64,000 nucleotides of DNA from an uncultured Spirochaetota bacterium (GCA_937872225.1 CALMRZ010000012.1:1-64000); one strand, 5' to 3'. Shown: positions 1 through 9,307, numbered from the stretch's first letter. Notes: a model not told the origin generated them from the letters alone. A program made the numbers and translations.

Positions 1-74
1 ATTTCGATTTTACCCTGGGAAGGCATGAGATCGAGCAGGCTTATAATCTGGCCATAAGAAAGAATCGCCGATAA
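1..74 (+). CDS. C-terminal fragment of an unidentified protein
   Basis: Frame 3 is open from the window edge to a TAA at 72-74 and reads as 23 residues ending ...NLAIRKNRR. The tail is charged and codon use matches the neighbouring genes. A strong hairpin terminator follows after 24 nt, which supports this being the true end of a plus-strand gene. The body of the gene lies outside the window, so no function can be given. The call rests only on the open frame and the terminator placed behind it. Confidence 0.55.
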   Translation, partial: FDFTLGRHEIEQAYNLAIRKNRR

Positions 75-77
75 TAT

Positions 78-368
78 TCATATATTTTTGCAAACGGGAA
101 AGCCCCCATGGAACCATAGGGGCTTTTTGTATTCTCTGCCCGACAGGGCCGCAACCTGCGGGATTATCCCCATTGCCCGGTATATCGACCGTATGATCTT
201 CATGAGGCAGGAGAGCCTGGCGACAAACGCGATCCCGGCAACGACGCAGATGGCCTCCGTGCGCACCAGGTACGGCGTACCGGGGTCGAAGGAGACACTG
301 CAGGCCGGGATGCTTCCGGGCGGGGCGGCCTTATTGACGCCCACCCTTCCTGAATCCGCCGGGCGCAA
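78..368 (-). CDS. Doubtful small membrane protein
   Basis: This is an open frame of 96 residues with TTG as its first possible start and a GTG a few codons later. Neither start has a clear ribosome binding site. Third positions are GC-rich on this strand, as in real genes here. The middle holds one hydrophobic segment (about residues 35-55) followed by a basic stretch. Against it, the last 14 or so codons run through the terminator at 99-128. It follows the PEBP-like gene by 22 nt on the same strand. I recognise no family. Without this gene, 129-390 holds nothing I can identify. Confidence 0.25.
   Translation of the reverse strand: MRPADSGRVGVNKAAPPGSIPACSVSFDPGTPYLVRTEAICVVAGIAFVARLSCLMKIIRSIYRAMGIIPQVAALSGREYKKPLWFHGGFPVCKNI
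99..128 (+). terminator. Intrinsic terminator
   Basis: An 8-bp stem AAAGCCCC/GGGGCTTT encloses a second 4-bp stem (ATGG/CCAT) with one mismatch between them, and the right arm runs into five T. It sits 24 nt after the stop at 74. The left arm starts with three A, so it could also work weakly for minus-strand transcripts. Confidence 0.75.
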
Positions 369-390
369 AGCAGCAATAAATGCGATGGCC

Positions 391-945
391 CTAGCTTCGC
401 TTGTATTTCCCCATGAGCTGGCCCTGGGCCAGGACGTGCCCTTCCATGGCCTTCAGGAGTTCGGCCTTGGACGCTCCTTCCTTCAGGGTAAGGATGGCAT
501 CAAGGGCATAGACTTTGAAGAAATACCGGTGCGTGCCTCCCGGCGGACAGGGACCGCCGTAGGGAAGCTTGCGGAAATCATTGATGCCCAGCTTGGCCCC
601 CGCCGGTGTCGCCGCTCCCTCCGGAAGTTCCTTCACCGTTGCGGGAATGTTGAACATGACCCAGTGGACCCATGTCCCTACCGGCGCGTCAGGATCATCG
701 CAGATGAGCGCGATGCTTTTGGCGCCGGCGGGGACGCCGGTCCAGGCAATCTGCGGGGAGAGGTCCCGGTCATCGCAGGTATACTTCCGGGGGATCATCC
801 CTCCCTCCTTGAACGCCGTGCTGGTAACCGAAATAGTGCCCATAACAGCACCTCCCCTCTGTTTTGAATTTGTCTCTTTAGCAAAATTTAAAACACTGAA
901 CATGAAAAGGAATGAGAGTAGCAGATAGACGGGTCTTCCAACCAT
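391..945 (-). CDS. YbhB/YbcL-type (PEBP, Raf-kinase-inhibitor-like) protein
   Basis: The protein has 184 residues and belongs to the phosphatidylethanolamine-binding-protein family. Family landmarks visible are IPRKYTCD near the start of the domain, the ligand-pocket DPDAP followed by VHW, and the GGPCPPGGTHRYFF block. Two starts are possible. ATG at 945 has AGGAGGT upstream and adds a hydrophobic segment (residues about 5-22) that looks like a signal or anchor. ATG at 843 has GGAGGTG upstream and gives a cytoplasmic protein of 150 residues. I annotate the longer form because its hydrophobic segment and RBS are both convincing. The biochemical role of bacterial members is poorly defined; YbcL in E. 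coli is periplasmic. Confidence 0.85.
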   Translation of the reverse strand: MVGRPVYLLLSFLFMFSVLNFAKETNSKQRGGAVMGTISVTSTAFKEGGMIPRKYTCDDRDLSPQIAWTGVPAGAKSIALICDDPDAPVGTWVHWVMFNIPATVKELPEGAATPAGAKLGINDFRKLPYGGPCPPGGTHRYFFKVYALDAILTLKEGASKAELLKAMEGHVLAQGQLMGKYKRS

Positions 946-964
946 GAGGTACCTCCTGGTTCGA

Positions 965-1384
965 TTATTTCCGGGAATTGAAGAGCTCCCGGGCCTCCTG
1001 TTCCGCCCCGGCCAGAACGTCAGGGCCGAAGGTATTGAGGATGATCTTGTCCATTTCGTTGCTGTAGCATTTGCTCCGCTCACGGTTGCCGGAGCCGAAG
1101 ACCACGAGATCTATGCCGTGCCTGGTCTTCAGGTATTCGCCGAGGAACCGTGCAAACTTCTCATCGTACCGGTCCGGTCCGAACACGTACATGCGGTAAT
1201 ACCCGTTCCGGGCGTCGGTCCTGGCCCGCCTGATGGCCCTCAGGCATTGGTCGCGGGACTCGTCGTCCCAGACGGCCGTGCGCGCAGGCTCCGGGGTCAC
1301 TGCCGTGCCCTTCTTTTTTTTTCCGGCGCAGCAGGCGGCTGAGACGGCAAGGAGCCCGGCCATTATGTATACTGCGATTTTCAT
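965..1384 (-). CDS. Small lipoprotein of unknown function
   Basis: The product has 139 residues and starts at an ATG preceded by GAGGT. Its N-terminus is a hydrophobic run ending in SAACC, a plausible lipobox, so it should be exported and lipidated by the Lgt/LspA route (lspA lies at 15220). A run of four Lys follows directly. The mature part is soluble and mixed in charge, with RMYVFGPDRYDE and GIDLVVFGSGN as recognisable local motifs; I cannot assign a family. It lies 19 nt upstream of the PEBP-like gene on the same strand, so the two may share a transcript. Confidence 0.7.
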   Translation of the reverse strand: MKIAVYIMAGLLAVSAACCAGKKKKGTAVTPEPARTAVWDDESRDQCLRAIRRARTDARNGYYRMYVFGPDRYDEKFARFLGEYLKTRHGIDLVVFGSGNRERSKCYSNEMDKIILNTFGPDVLAGAEQEARELFNSRK

Positions 1385-1520
1385 GGGGGTATACCTCAAA
1401 TGTATAATGGAATAAAAAAATAGCAAGGAAAATTCCCCACACGAATGTGCTTGCTTTTTCTTCCCGCCGGACATACAGTTAGCAACAAAAGACCGCGGAG
1501 TGATGCAAGGAACGGTTGCC

Positions 1521-1901
1521 ATGACCATGGAACGAAGGATATTTACGAGGGTCCCCTTTACCATTGACTCCATCATCCGCTTCAATAACAGGCCCATCCA
1601 GGGGACCGTCCTGAACATCTGCCTCCAGGGAATGTTCATCGACATACCGGAAACACTGCCGAACAATGCCCTGGTCGGCGTGGAAATGCTCCTCGACGGT
1701 CCCGATATCCACAGGACCCTTCTCCTGCCGGGCCAGGTGGTGCGCTCCGGGTCAACGGGTACCGCGGTTCGTCTCATGAAACTGGACCTCGACTCCTACA
1801 TCATCATCAGAAACCTCATGATGGAGCATTCCGGCGCCCCGGAGGTCATCATGGACGAATTCTGCCGGTTCATTGCCGACAACCCCGACAGCCACATCTG
1901 A
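1521..1901 (+). CDS. Single-domain PilZ protein (c-di-GMP receptor)
   Basis: The protein has 126 residues from the ATG at 1521, which has AAGGA nine bases upstream; GTG 1500 and ATG 1503 are in frame but lack a usable RBS. It is essentially one PilZ domain. The N-terminal RRIFTR supplies the RxxxR motif and NICLQG matches the (D/N)xSxxG-type motif with Ser replaced by Cys. In PilZ proteins these elements wrap around c-di-GMP. The stop codon touches the stop of the convergent macroglobulin gene, with no bases between. Its target is unknown; it could be a free adaptor. The Cys for Ser change may weaken binding. Confidence 0.8.
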   Translation: MTMERRIFTRVPFTIDSIIRFNNRPIQGTVLNICLQGMFIDIPETLPNNALVGVEMLLDGPDIHRTLLLPGQVVRSGSTGTAVRLMKLDLDSYIIIRNLMMEHSGAPEVIMDEFCRFIADNPDSHI

Positions 1902-4900
1902 TTATTCCACCCGTAACCGCGAACCTTCCGAATGGGAGGTGAATTCCGGGGCGTACATGCACTGTATGGTGGTTATGCCGGCGGAAAAATCGCCCTTCAG
2001 GCTGACCACGAGGGGATACTCGAACACGAAGGTCCCCTTCGGAAGCCGCTCAATGAAAAAGTGCGTGGCCGTGTCCTTGGTGCTTTCATAATACCAGAGG
2101 CCGTCCTGGTGCCGGCGCCGCGACAGCACGTTCTCCGGCTCCGTGCCGGCGGCGCGGAGGTCCTTCATGTGGACGTAATCCATGTCGCGGTCAACCCTCA
2201 GAATGATGCGCACCTTCAGCCTGTCACCGGGCTTGAGTTTCGTGCTTCCGGTCACCGGCTCCAGCACCGGCCCCCGGTCCGTTGACGTAACGATGAAAAA
2301 CTTCTTCTCGAGCTTCAACGGCGTTTCATGGGGGGTAATTTTATCCATTTGCTCGAAATACTGCCAGTAGAGGGCCCCCCAGGCGGGGTTGCTGTTGGGA
2401 TTGACAACCTTCACCTTCCCCATCTCCGGCGCGATCCCGTCCCTGTTCCAGCTGACCTTGAAATAGCCGGTGCCCGCCTCGGCCGTCGCCCCCATGGCGG
2501 CCGGGTCAACCTTCCGGTCATTGAGCAGTATCTCCGCCACCCTGTCGTTTCCCAGCCAGTCCGAGCCTCCCATGAGGAGGGCATAGCAGGCGTCGGTGGT
2601 CGCCTTGGTGGTTCCCCAGTGCTGGACCTGCTTCATCTTGACGAGCCAGGTCCGCATGTCGTCGACCGCCGCGCGGTCCCCGGCAACCTCGCTGAAGGCC
2701 TCGATCAGGAGCGCCTGGGTCTCGAGGGGGGCCTGGTACCACCAGTAGCCGCCCACGTTCTCCTTCCAGTACATCCCCATCTCTTCATTATAGATGGCGT
2801 TTTCCCTCAGGGACTCAATGATCTCCCGGGCGGTCTTCACGACGCCGAAGCGGTGGAGAGCGATGGCGGCAAGCCCCTTGGCATAGGGCCCTTCCTGGGG
2901 CCAGTATTTCGCAGCCTGTCCCTTCCAGTAATTGAAGGCTTCCCGGCACGATTTCGGTATCTCCTGATCCCTGAAAAAGCTCCGCGTGTACAGGTAATGG
3001 TACTGGATATGGCCGATATTCTTCTGCTTGAGGTTGATCTTGTGCCGGATCAGATAATCATAGTCGCGCTTCATTTCCCCGTCGATAAAAGCCACCGCCT
3101 TTGAGGTCATGGCGGATATGTTATCCTTTGATGCGCTCACCACGCCGAGGGCATTGAGCTTGGCAAGACCGGCCAGGATATGCTGGGTGATGTACCAGCT
3201 CTCGGGGAGACCCGTGAACCAGGGCCAGCCGCCGTTGGCCCCCTGCATCTGCCTGAGCTTGGAAAAGGCCCGGTCGAGCTCCCTGGACATCCGGTTCAGG
3301 TCGAAGAGGAGGGCGACGCGTTTCTTGTTCTGCTCCTCGTTCCGGCCGTTCAGGAGCCACGGCGTCTCCTGCAGCACCACCGACTTGAGCTCCTCGTTTT
3401 TCTGCAGATTGGACAGGAGTGCGTCGCTGTTCTTCCACCGGTCGAAGACGGCCCTGATCTTCGGGCTGGAATTGACAATGTGGGACGCCAGGCCGTTGGA
3501 ATAGAAGCGGCTGAAAACCTGTTCCGAACATTCATGGGGAAATTCCATCAGATAGGGAAGCGCCTGCACCGCGTACCAGGCCGGGTTCGACGTGAACTCC
3601 AGGGTCAGACGGTAATGGGAAAGGGTGCTCGATGATTTCGAATTGACGAGCCTGGCGAAGTTGAAATTCTTCGTCTGCTTCCCCCTGACCGGGAGCGGCA
3701 GGGATTCCGTCACCATCATCCGGTTCGACAGGACCGGCAGGGTCGATTCCTCGCCGTCGCTGAAGCTCCCCGCCCTGGCCACGATCCTCCAGGTCACGGC
3801 CTCCACCGATTTCGGTATGCGTATCCGCCAGGTCACCGCCGCGTTCCCTTTTTCCTGCACGGTAAAGCCGGCGGACCTGTCATCATTCGAAAGCTCCCGG
3901 TCCAGTGGCTTCATGGTAGCCGCGTCAAAAAGCATGAGCTCCGCCGTGCCGGAAAGCTTCCGGTCCGTCATGTTGGATATCTTCGAGCTTATAAAGACCT
4001 CGTCGCCTTCCCGGAGGAACCGCGGCACGTTGGGGGTCACCATCAGCTCTTTCTGGGTCACCAGCTCGTTGGAAAAAACGACCGATTTAAGGTCCTTCGT
4101 GTGGGCAAAGCCCAGGACCTTCCACCTGGTCAGGGCCTCCGGAGCGGTAAAGGACACGATCACCTCGCCCTTCTCGTTGGTCATCAGGTGGGGATAGAAG
4201 AAGGCGGTTTCGTTCAGGTTCTTCCGTATCTGCACCGCGGCCTCGCCGGTTTCCTTCTTCCCCGCTTCGCTTCTTGATTGTTCCCTGTCCTGGCCCGGTT
4301 CGGGCGGCGCCGGCGCTGCCTTCCGTTTTGCCGCTTCAGGGGCGGCCTCCTTCTTGTCAGAGGCGGTTTCCTCCAACTCATCCGCCGCCATGGAATAGTC
4401 CCTGTCCTTTTTGGCGCCGGCCTTGTAGTACCGGTACCCCTTTCCCCTGCTGAAGAAATAGACGCCGAAAAGGTTCAGGTAGTCATGGTACCGGCTGTAG
4501 GACGGGTAATACTCGTTCCAGTCATTGGCGGCCAGCCGGGACTGTTCCGTCGCGAAGGTGGAATTGCTGTGCCAGTATTCATAGTTGTAGAAATAGGGGT
4601 TCACATTGAAGGACCAGGAGTGTGGATACAGGGCGTCGAGGGACGCGTCATACAGGGATGCGGCCAGTTCCGCCGCGGCCATCTCGCCCTTCGGGCCGGT
4701 GAGCTTGATGCGCCATTCGTCCTTTTCCCCGGGGTTCAGCCTGTTGCGGAAGGTCATGAACTCCGCCTTCAGGTTTTTATTGGTCCAGGGGACATTGATG
4801 GTGCCGGTGCCGGTGAAAAGGCGGTTGTCCCTGATAAAGGCATAGCGGTAGTGGAGGTTGCCCCGGTCCTCCTCCCCGACCGGGACAGCGACGATCTTCT

Positions 4901-7900
4901 TGCTCCCGTCAAGCTTTACCAGCTTCTGTTCTGTAACGGAGCCCTTCCTCACAATATCGAAGATAAGAAAGGCGTTGTCCGCGGCCGAGGCCAGCAGAAA
5001 ACTGCAGTTGTTGCCCGGCTCCACGGTAGTGGCAAGGGGCGTTATCGAAACATAGGCCTTCCGCGAGACGGCGCCATTTTTCGGCGCATACAGAGAGACC
5101 TGCCGCTGGTACTGGATCCGTTCCCCGTAGGCATCGGTTGTTTCAATTTCCACCCGGTATTCCCCGTCAGGCCATGAACCGATGGCGCCGACGGCTATTT
5201 TCTTTGTCCGCCCGGTGTCAAAAGGAACGCTGTAATATTTCTTTTCAACCCCCCGGGCCTGGGCGTCGTCCTCATCCTTATATATATCATTGGGAAAATT
5301 CCTGACATATTCCTCCTTCGTCATGACAAAGCGGTCCGGCTTCTCCCAGAGGCGGGAGCGAAGGAGCCGCTCCGGCTCCTTCATCCGGTACATGGAAAGC
5401 GTGCCCCTGACCGGGACCGGTTCACCGCTGAAATTGACGGTGCTCAGCTCCAGTTCAAGGGCCCCGGTCGTATCAACGATGCCGGGAAGGTTCGGGATAT
5501 CGACGATGAGGGCGGTGTAGCCGGCCCTGACGGCGGCATTGGCTCCATGGGTCTCGCCGTTGATATCGGTCACGTCAGCGCGCACCTCGTAGTAAAAGGC
5601 CGGCTGTTCCGACGGGGGGATGCCCTTATCGGGCAGCGCCTCGAAATCAACGGTAAAGGCGCCGCCGGCGTCCGTTTTGATTTCGCCTTTTTTCATGACC
5701 GTTTCCTTGCCGTTGTAATGCCAGTAATACCATCCCCACCACCGGTACATGAACCAGATCCTGCGCACGACCGTGTATTTTACCGCCGCGTCGGACACCG
5801 GCGCTCCGGCGTAGGAGCGCGCGAATCCCTTCACGGAAATCCTTTCTCCCAGGCGGTAGTTGCCCTTCACCGGCTCGAAGCCTGCCTCGAACCGGGGACG
5901 CTTGTACTCCTCGACCCTGATGACCGCCGAACCGGAGCCGTTCCTGATGGTCATCTGGCCGGTCAGGACCCCCGACGGCGCGGTAAAGCTCCCGCTGACC
6001 GTGCCGTACCGGTTCGACCTGAGGCGTGCGCTGCCGACCTTCTGGTTGTTGTAATCGTAGAGCTCAACCGTCGTGTCCTGGTCCGGCATGATTTTATAAT
6101 GCCGGTCCGTATCCAGCGTGAGCAATATTCCCTTGAAATAAATGGTCTGGCCCGGACGGTAGATCGAGCGGTCGGTGAAGAAATAGCTCTGCTGCGGGTT
6201 CCTCCCCCCCTGGCCGTAGGCATAGCTGTAAAACTCGGAGCTCAGGCGGTCGCTGCCCTTCCGGAGAATGATGCCCAGCGTGCTGTAATAACGGTCCTTG
6301 CCGCCCATGGGGAACACCACGCGGCCGTTGTTGTCAGAAACCAGCTTTGCCACAGCGCTGGTTACGTATCGGCTCTTGGTATAATCATAGGAGCGTTCCG
6401 TTATGGTTGCGCTCACGTCCCGGAGGGGCTCGCCGGTGGACCGGTCCAGGACATAAAAAACCGCGCCTTCCTTAAGGGACACGCGGTGCACGAAGCTCAG
6501 GTTCGACACCGCGGTGGCCATGTAGGCGGCGGCGTTTTTATTGTAGGAAAAGCTCCTGTCCGTGCCGGCCAGGATCGCGTAGTATCCCTCCTCAAGGGGC
6601 GGCACCCGCACCTCCACGGCATGGTCCCGGAGGTCTCCGTCATCCGGAAGGGCGCTGTCCCATTCCTGGAGGGCCTTCATGTTACGGAGCCGGTCCAGCT
6701 TGGCATTGACAGATTCATAGCTGGCATTGAGGTATTCAAACTCTTCCTCCGTCAGCGGCACGGCCCTGAAATAGATCCGGTTCAGGTTTTTGTATTTTAC
6801 CAGGGCCCTGAAGGGCCGGCGCGGCACGTTGACCTTTTCGGTCATGAGGGAAAGGCTCTTGTCGATGACCGTGAGGGGCCTGCACAGCAGGGCGCCCTCG
6901 GAATCGGGAAAACGCTTCAGGACATCTCTGGCTATGTCTACCGACTTGACGATCGACCACTGGTGGTCAGAGGGGTCCCCCTCCTTCCATTCCTGTCCCC
7001 TGGCCCGGTACCACCGGGCTATTTCGTAAGAAACCAGTGCGGACGATCGGTGGGCCATAAACCTTTTCTCTAGGGCCCGCAGCGCGTTGATATACAGGGA
7101 ATCTTTTTCAGGAAGGATTGCCTTGTCATCCGCAAACTGCAGCCGCTTCAACTCCACGTCCACCAGGGCCGACGGATCCGCCGGCGCATCCTTGAGGTGG
7201 AACCGGGTGAGGTCCTGGAGGATGACCATGGCATTGTAGCGCAGGGACGTGGCATCTCTCGCCGTCACCTTCATCCCGGCGAAATCCTCCGCGGATCCGA
7301 AATAGCCGGCGCTGTCGATCTCATAATCATAGGCCGGCCTGGTGAGCTGGTTCTCGTCGATCATGAAAAAATCAACGGCCCGGTGTGCCAGAAAATCATA
7401 CAGGGTGGGCCGGTATTCCCGCGGCGCGGTTCCCCGGACGAGTATGTCGTTCATGAGGTCCAGGGGGATTTTCTTAAGCTCATCCGACCCCTCGAGGGCC
7501 CCCCGGTGAAGGGCGATGATCCGCTCCATGATTTTACCGAGGCTCCAGGTGGAGACATCCTCCTCTTTGAGGCCGGCGGTGTCCGTCCTGTTGTAAAAGG
7601 TCCAGCGGTGAGCGGAAAAATAATTCCAGTAGACCTCGGCCAAGAGGGACCGCAGTATCTGCTTTTCCGGGAAAGCGGCAGCGGACATTTCCTGTTCCAG
7701 CATGCGGATGATGTCCGGGTGCTCCTTTTCACCGATGGCCATGATGTACTTGACCCGGTGCATCTGGGCCTTGACGATCTGCGGCGAATTGCGCTCTTTT
7801 TTCGCCCGGGCCAGGATATTCTCCACGCCCTCCAGTGCCGAGCGGGGCCTGCCCTTTTCGTCAAACCCCTTCACGGTTTTCCACGCCTCGGCATAGGAAT

Positions 7901-8039
7901 CGAATTTCCCCGGGACCGCATATGCCGGGCCCCGTGACCGGCCGTCCGCCGCCAGGGTGCCGGCCGGGGACAGGTGATCATACAGGGGCAGCGTAAAAAC
8001 AACTGAAAGAATGAGAGCGGCGCGCTTCAGCTTTTTCAT
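1902..8039 (-). CDS. Bacterial alpha-2-macroglobulin family protein
   Basis: This 2045-residue protein starts with an Sec-type signal peptide ending near TLAAD and lacks a lipobox. Known bacterial members act as periplasmic protease traps. The thioester motif CxEQ is present as C1504-S-E-Q1507 inside the sequence FPHECSEQVF. Upstream are repeated beta-sandwich (MG-like) segments such as YFFTDRSIYRPGQTIYFKG, the entry to the MG2 region. The block beginning ETAFFYPHLMTNEKGE near residue 1280 is the usual A2M domain start. Between them, about residues 1215-1270, lies a Lys/Arg/Glu/Ala/Pro-rich stretch that could be the protease bait region. After the thioester comes an alpha-helical toroid with repeats such as GGWPWFTGL. 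No pbpC is adjacent, unlike in many enterobacteria. Confidence 0.93.
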   Translation of the reverse strand: MKKLKRAALILSVVFTLPLYDHLSPAGTLAADGRSRGPAYAVPGKFDSYAEAWKTVKGFDEKGRPRSALEGVENILARAKKERNSPQIVKAQMHRVKYIMAIGEKEHPDIIRMLEQEMSAAAFPEKQILRSLLAEVYWNYFSAHRWTFYNRTDTAGLKEEDVSTWSLGKIMERIIALHRGALEGSDELKKIPLDLMNDILVRGTAPREYRPTLYDFLAHRAVDFFMIDENQLTRPAYDYEIDSAGYFGSAEDFAGMKVTARDATSLRYNAMVILQDLTRFHLKDAPADPSALVDVELKRLQFADDKAILPEKDSLYINALRALEKRFMAHRSSALVSYEIARWYRARGQEWKEGDPSDHQWSIVKSVDIARDVLKRFPDSEGALLCRPLTVIDKSLSLMTEKVNVPRRPFRALVKYKNLNRIYFRAVPLTEEEFEYLNASYESVNAKLDRLRNMKALQEWDSALPDDGDLRDHAVEVRVPPLEEGYYAILAGTDRSFSYNKNAAAYMATAVSNLSFVHRVSLKEGAVFYVLDRSTGEPLRDVSATITERSYDYTKSRYVTSAVAKLVSDNNGRVVFPMGGKDRYYSTLGIILRKGSDRLSSEFYSYAYGQGGRNPQQSYFFTDRSIYRPGQTIYFKGILLTLDTDRHYKIMPDQDTTVELYDYNNQKVGSARLRSNRYGTVSGSFTAPSGVLTGQMTIRNGSGSAVIRVEEYKRPRFEAGFEPVKGNYRLGERISVKGFARSYAGAPVSDAAVKYTVVRRIWFMYRWWGWYYWHYNGKETVMKKGEIKTDAGGAFTVDFEALPDKGIPPSEQPAFYYEVRADVTDINGETHGANAAVRAGYTALIVDIPNLPGIVDTTGALELELSTVNFSGEPVPVRGTLSMYRMKEPERLLRSRLWEKPDRFVMTKEEYVRNFPNDIYKDEDDAQARGVEKKYYSVPFDTGRTKKIAVGAIGSWPDGEYRVEIETTDAYGERIQYQRQVSLYAPKNGAVSRKAYVSITPLATTVEPGNNCSFLLASAADNAFLIFDIVRKGSVTEQKLVKLDGSKKIVAVPVGEEDRGNLHYRYAFIRDNRLFTGTGTINVPWTNKNLKAEFMTFRNRLNPGEKDEWRIKLTGPKGEMAAAELAASLYDASLDALYPHSWSFNVNPYFYNYEYWHSNSTFATEQSRLAANDWNEYYPSYSRYHDYLNLFGVYFFSRGKGYRYYKAGAKKDRDYSMAADELEETASDKKEAAPEAAKRKAAPAPPEPGQDREQSRSEAGKKETGEAAVQIRKNLNETAFFYPHLMTNEKGEVIVSFTAPEALTRWKVLGFAHTKDLKSVVFSNELVTQKELMVTPNVPRFLREGDEVFISSKISNMTDRKLSGTAELMLFDAATMKPLDRELSNDDRSAGFTVQEKGNAAVTWRIRIPKSVEAVTWRIVARAGSFSDGEESTLPVLSNRMMVTESLPLPVRGKQTKNFNFARLVNSKSSSTLSHYRLTLEFTSNPAWYAVQALPYLMEFPHECSEQVFSRFYSNGLASHIVNSSPKIRAVFDRWKNSDALLSNLQKNEELKSVVLQETPWLLNGRNEEQNKKRVALLFDLNRMSRELDRAFSKLRQMQGANGGWPWFTGLPESWYITQHILAGLAKLNALGVVSASKDNISAMTSKAVAFIDGEMKRDYDYLIRHKINLKQKNIGHIQYHYLYTRSFFRDQEIPKSCREAFNYWKGQAAKYWPQEGPYAKGLAAIALHRFGVVKTAREIIESLRENAIYNEEMGMYWKENVGGYWWYQAPLETQALLIEAFSEVAGDRAAVDDMRTWLVKMKQVQHWGTTKATTDACYALLMGGSDWLGNDRVAEILLNDRKVDPAAMGATAEAGTGYFKVSWNRDGIAPEMGKVKVVNPNSNPAWGALYWQYFEQMDKITPHETPLKLEKKFFIVTSTDRGPVLEPVTGSTKLKPGDRLKVRIILRVDRDMDYVHMKDLRAAGTEPENVLSRRRHQDGLWYYESTKDTATHFFIERLPKGTFVFEYPLVVSLKGDFSAGITTIQCMYAPEFTSHSEGSRLRVE

Positions 8040-8129
8040 CAGGCACCTCGCAGGAAAGGATCTTCATATATAGACAGGCCGTTGGATGAAAAGGTTCTCG
8101 TTAAAATTCCCGGAGGGGCGGCTCACGGA

Positions 8130-8978
8130 TCAATCATTGTAAATGAAAAAACCCCTCCCCGATTTCTTCCCCAGGTATCCAGCGGCGACGTATTTCTTGA
8201 GGAGGGGACAGGGGCGGTACTTCGAATCGGAATAACCCCGGTGCATCTCCTCAATGACGGCAAGCAGGACGTCGAGGCCGATCATGTCGGCAAGGGCGAG
8301 GGGGCCCATGGGAAAGTTGAGGCCCACCTTCATGACCCGGTCTATTGATTCCGCGGTGCCGGCATCCTCGTAGAGAAGATAGATGGCCTCATTGATGAGG
8401 GGAACCAGCATCCGGTTCAGCAGGAAGCCGGGATAATCCTTTGATTCGACATTGACCTTCCCCAGTTTCTTCACGAAGGTCTTGGCGGTTTCAACCGTTT
8501 CACGGGTGGTGGCGATGCCGGGAATGATCTCGACCAGCTTCATGACATGGGCCGGGTTGAGAAAGTGAAGGCCGATGACCGACTCGGGCCGTTTCGTGGC
8601 TGAAGCTATTTCCGTTATTGAAATGGATGACGTGTTGGACGCCAGCACGGCGTCGGCGCGGCATATCCGGTCTAGGTCGCGGAATATCTGCTGCTTCACA
8701 TGGATCTCTTCAAAGGCGCACTCGATCACGATCAGGGCTTCCCTGACTTCTTCCAGGGTAGTGCAGAGGCAAAAATGCCTCATAAAGGCATCAGCCTTGC
8801 CCTGGTCAATCCTGCCTGTATGAACGTACCGCTTGAACCGGTCCTTCAGGCGCCCCAGGGCCTGCTCCGCCCGTTCCTTATCTATATCGTAGAGCAACAC
8901 CTCGAAGCCGGCCATGGCTGACGCGCAGGCTATATCGGTCCCCATGAGGCCGGTTCCTATGATCGCTATGGTTTTCAT
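8130..8978 (-). CDS. 3-hydroxyacyl-CoA dehydrogenase (3-hydroxybutyryl-CoA type)
   Basis: The enzyme has 282 residues, the usual length for the stand-alone enzymes that oxidise 3-hydroxyacyl-CoA with NAD+, or run the reverse step in butyrate or PHB metabolism. The N-terminal GTGLMG is the NAD-binding Rossmann loop. The block SNTSSISITEIA, the catalytic His in IGLHFLNPAHVM, and the C-terminal NRMLVPLINEA helix are all family hallmarks. I chose ATG at 8978, which has GAGGTG just upstream, over the GTG two codons earlier. The gene stands alone, with no thiolase or crotonase beside it, so its pathway cannot be read from context. The family assignment is secure; chain length preference is not. Confidence 0.93.
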   Translation of the reverse strand: MKTIAIIGTGLMGTDIACASAMAGFEVLLYDIDKERAEQALGRLKDRFKRYVHTGRIDQGKADAFMRHFCLCTTLEEVREALIVIECAFEEIHVKQQIFRDLDRICRADAVLASNTSSISITEIASATKRPESVIGLHFLNPAHVMKLVEIIPGIATTRETVETAKTFVKKLGKVNVESKDYPGFLLNRMLVPLINEAIYLLYEDAGTAESIDRVMKVGLNFPMGPLALADMIGLDVLLAVIEEMHRGYSDSKYRPCPLLKKYVAAGYLGKKSGRGFFIYND

Positions 8979-9054
8979 AAACACCTCACCATTACAAAAA
9001 CCCGGGGAAAACGGGATGTTGGATAATTGCCGGTGTACCCCGGTATGTCTATGG

Positions 9055-9129
9055 CCCCTTCAATCCCCCGGAGGAAGACTTTTTGGTTTAACTCGATTTA
9101 GCAAGCCCCCCTCCGGGGGGTTGAGGGGG
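9055..9129. repeat. Imperfect inverted repeat between divergent genes
   Basis: Two 20-nt arms, 9055-9074 and 9110-9129, are imperfect reverse complements (17 of 20 positions) with C/G-rich cores CCCCCGGAGG and CCTCCGGGGG. They flank a 35-nt spacer containing a short T run. It lies between the divergent dehydrogenase and recD-like genes. It could be a dispersed palindromic repeat or a structured transcript element. No second copy was noticed in this window. Confidence 0.5.
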
Positions 9130-9307
9130 TAGGACTAAAGAGACAGCACCCGATATACCGTTCTGCAACAGGTTTAGTATCATTGCCGCGTTCACAGGAA
9201 TTATGCAAGAAAAAATTAATAAATATTGACGCGCGGACATTTTCATGGCGTTATCAGAGGGTTCCGCCCCGGTGGCGGACCATCCTGTGAACTGACCGGA
9301 AACCGCC

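Noticed and set aside
88-867. A 259-residue plus-strand frame at the left end
   Set aside because: It lies antisense to the PEBP-like gene, has no RBS, and its composition is Arg/Pro/Gly-rich in the way of shadows in GC-rich DNA. The PEBP motifs on the other strand are decisive.
5547-7073. A 508-residue plus-strand frame inside the macroglobulin gene
   Set aside because: The opposite strand encodes a continuous 2045-residue protein with a signal peptide and the CSEQ motif. The plus frame is His/Val/Gly-rich and matches no family that I recognise.
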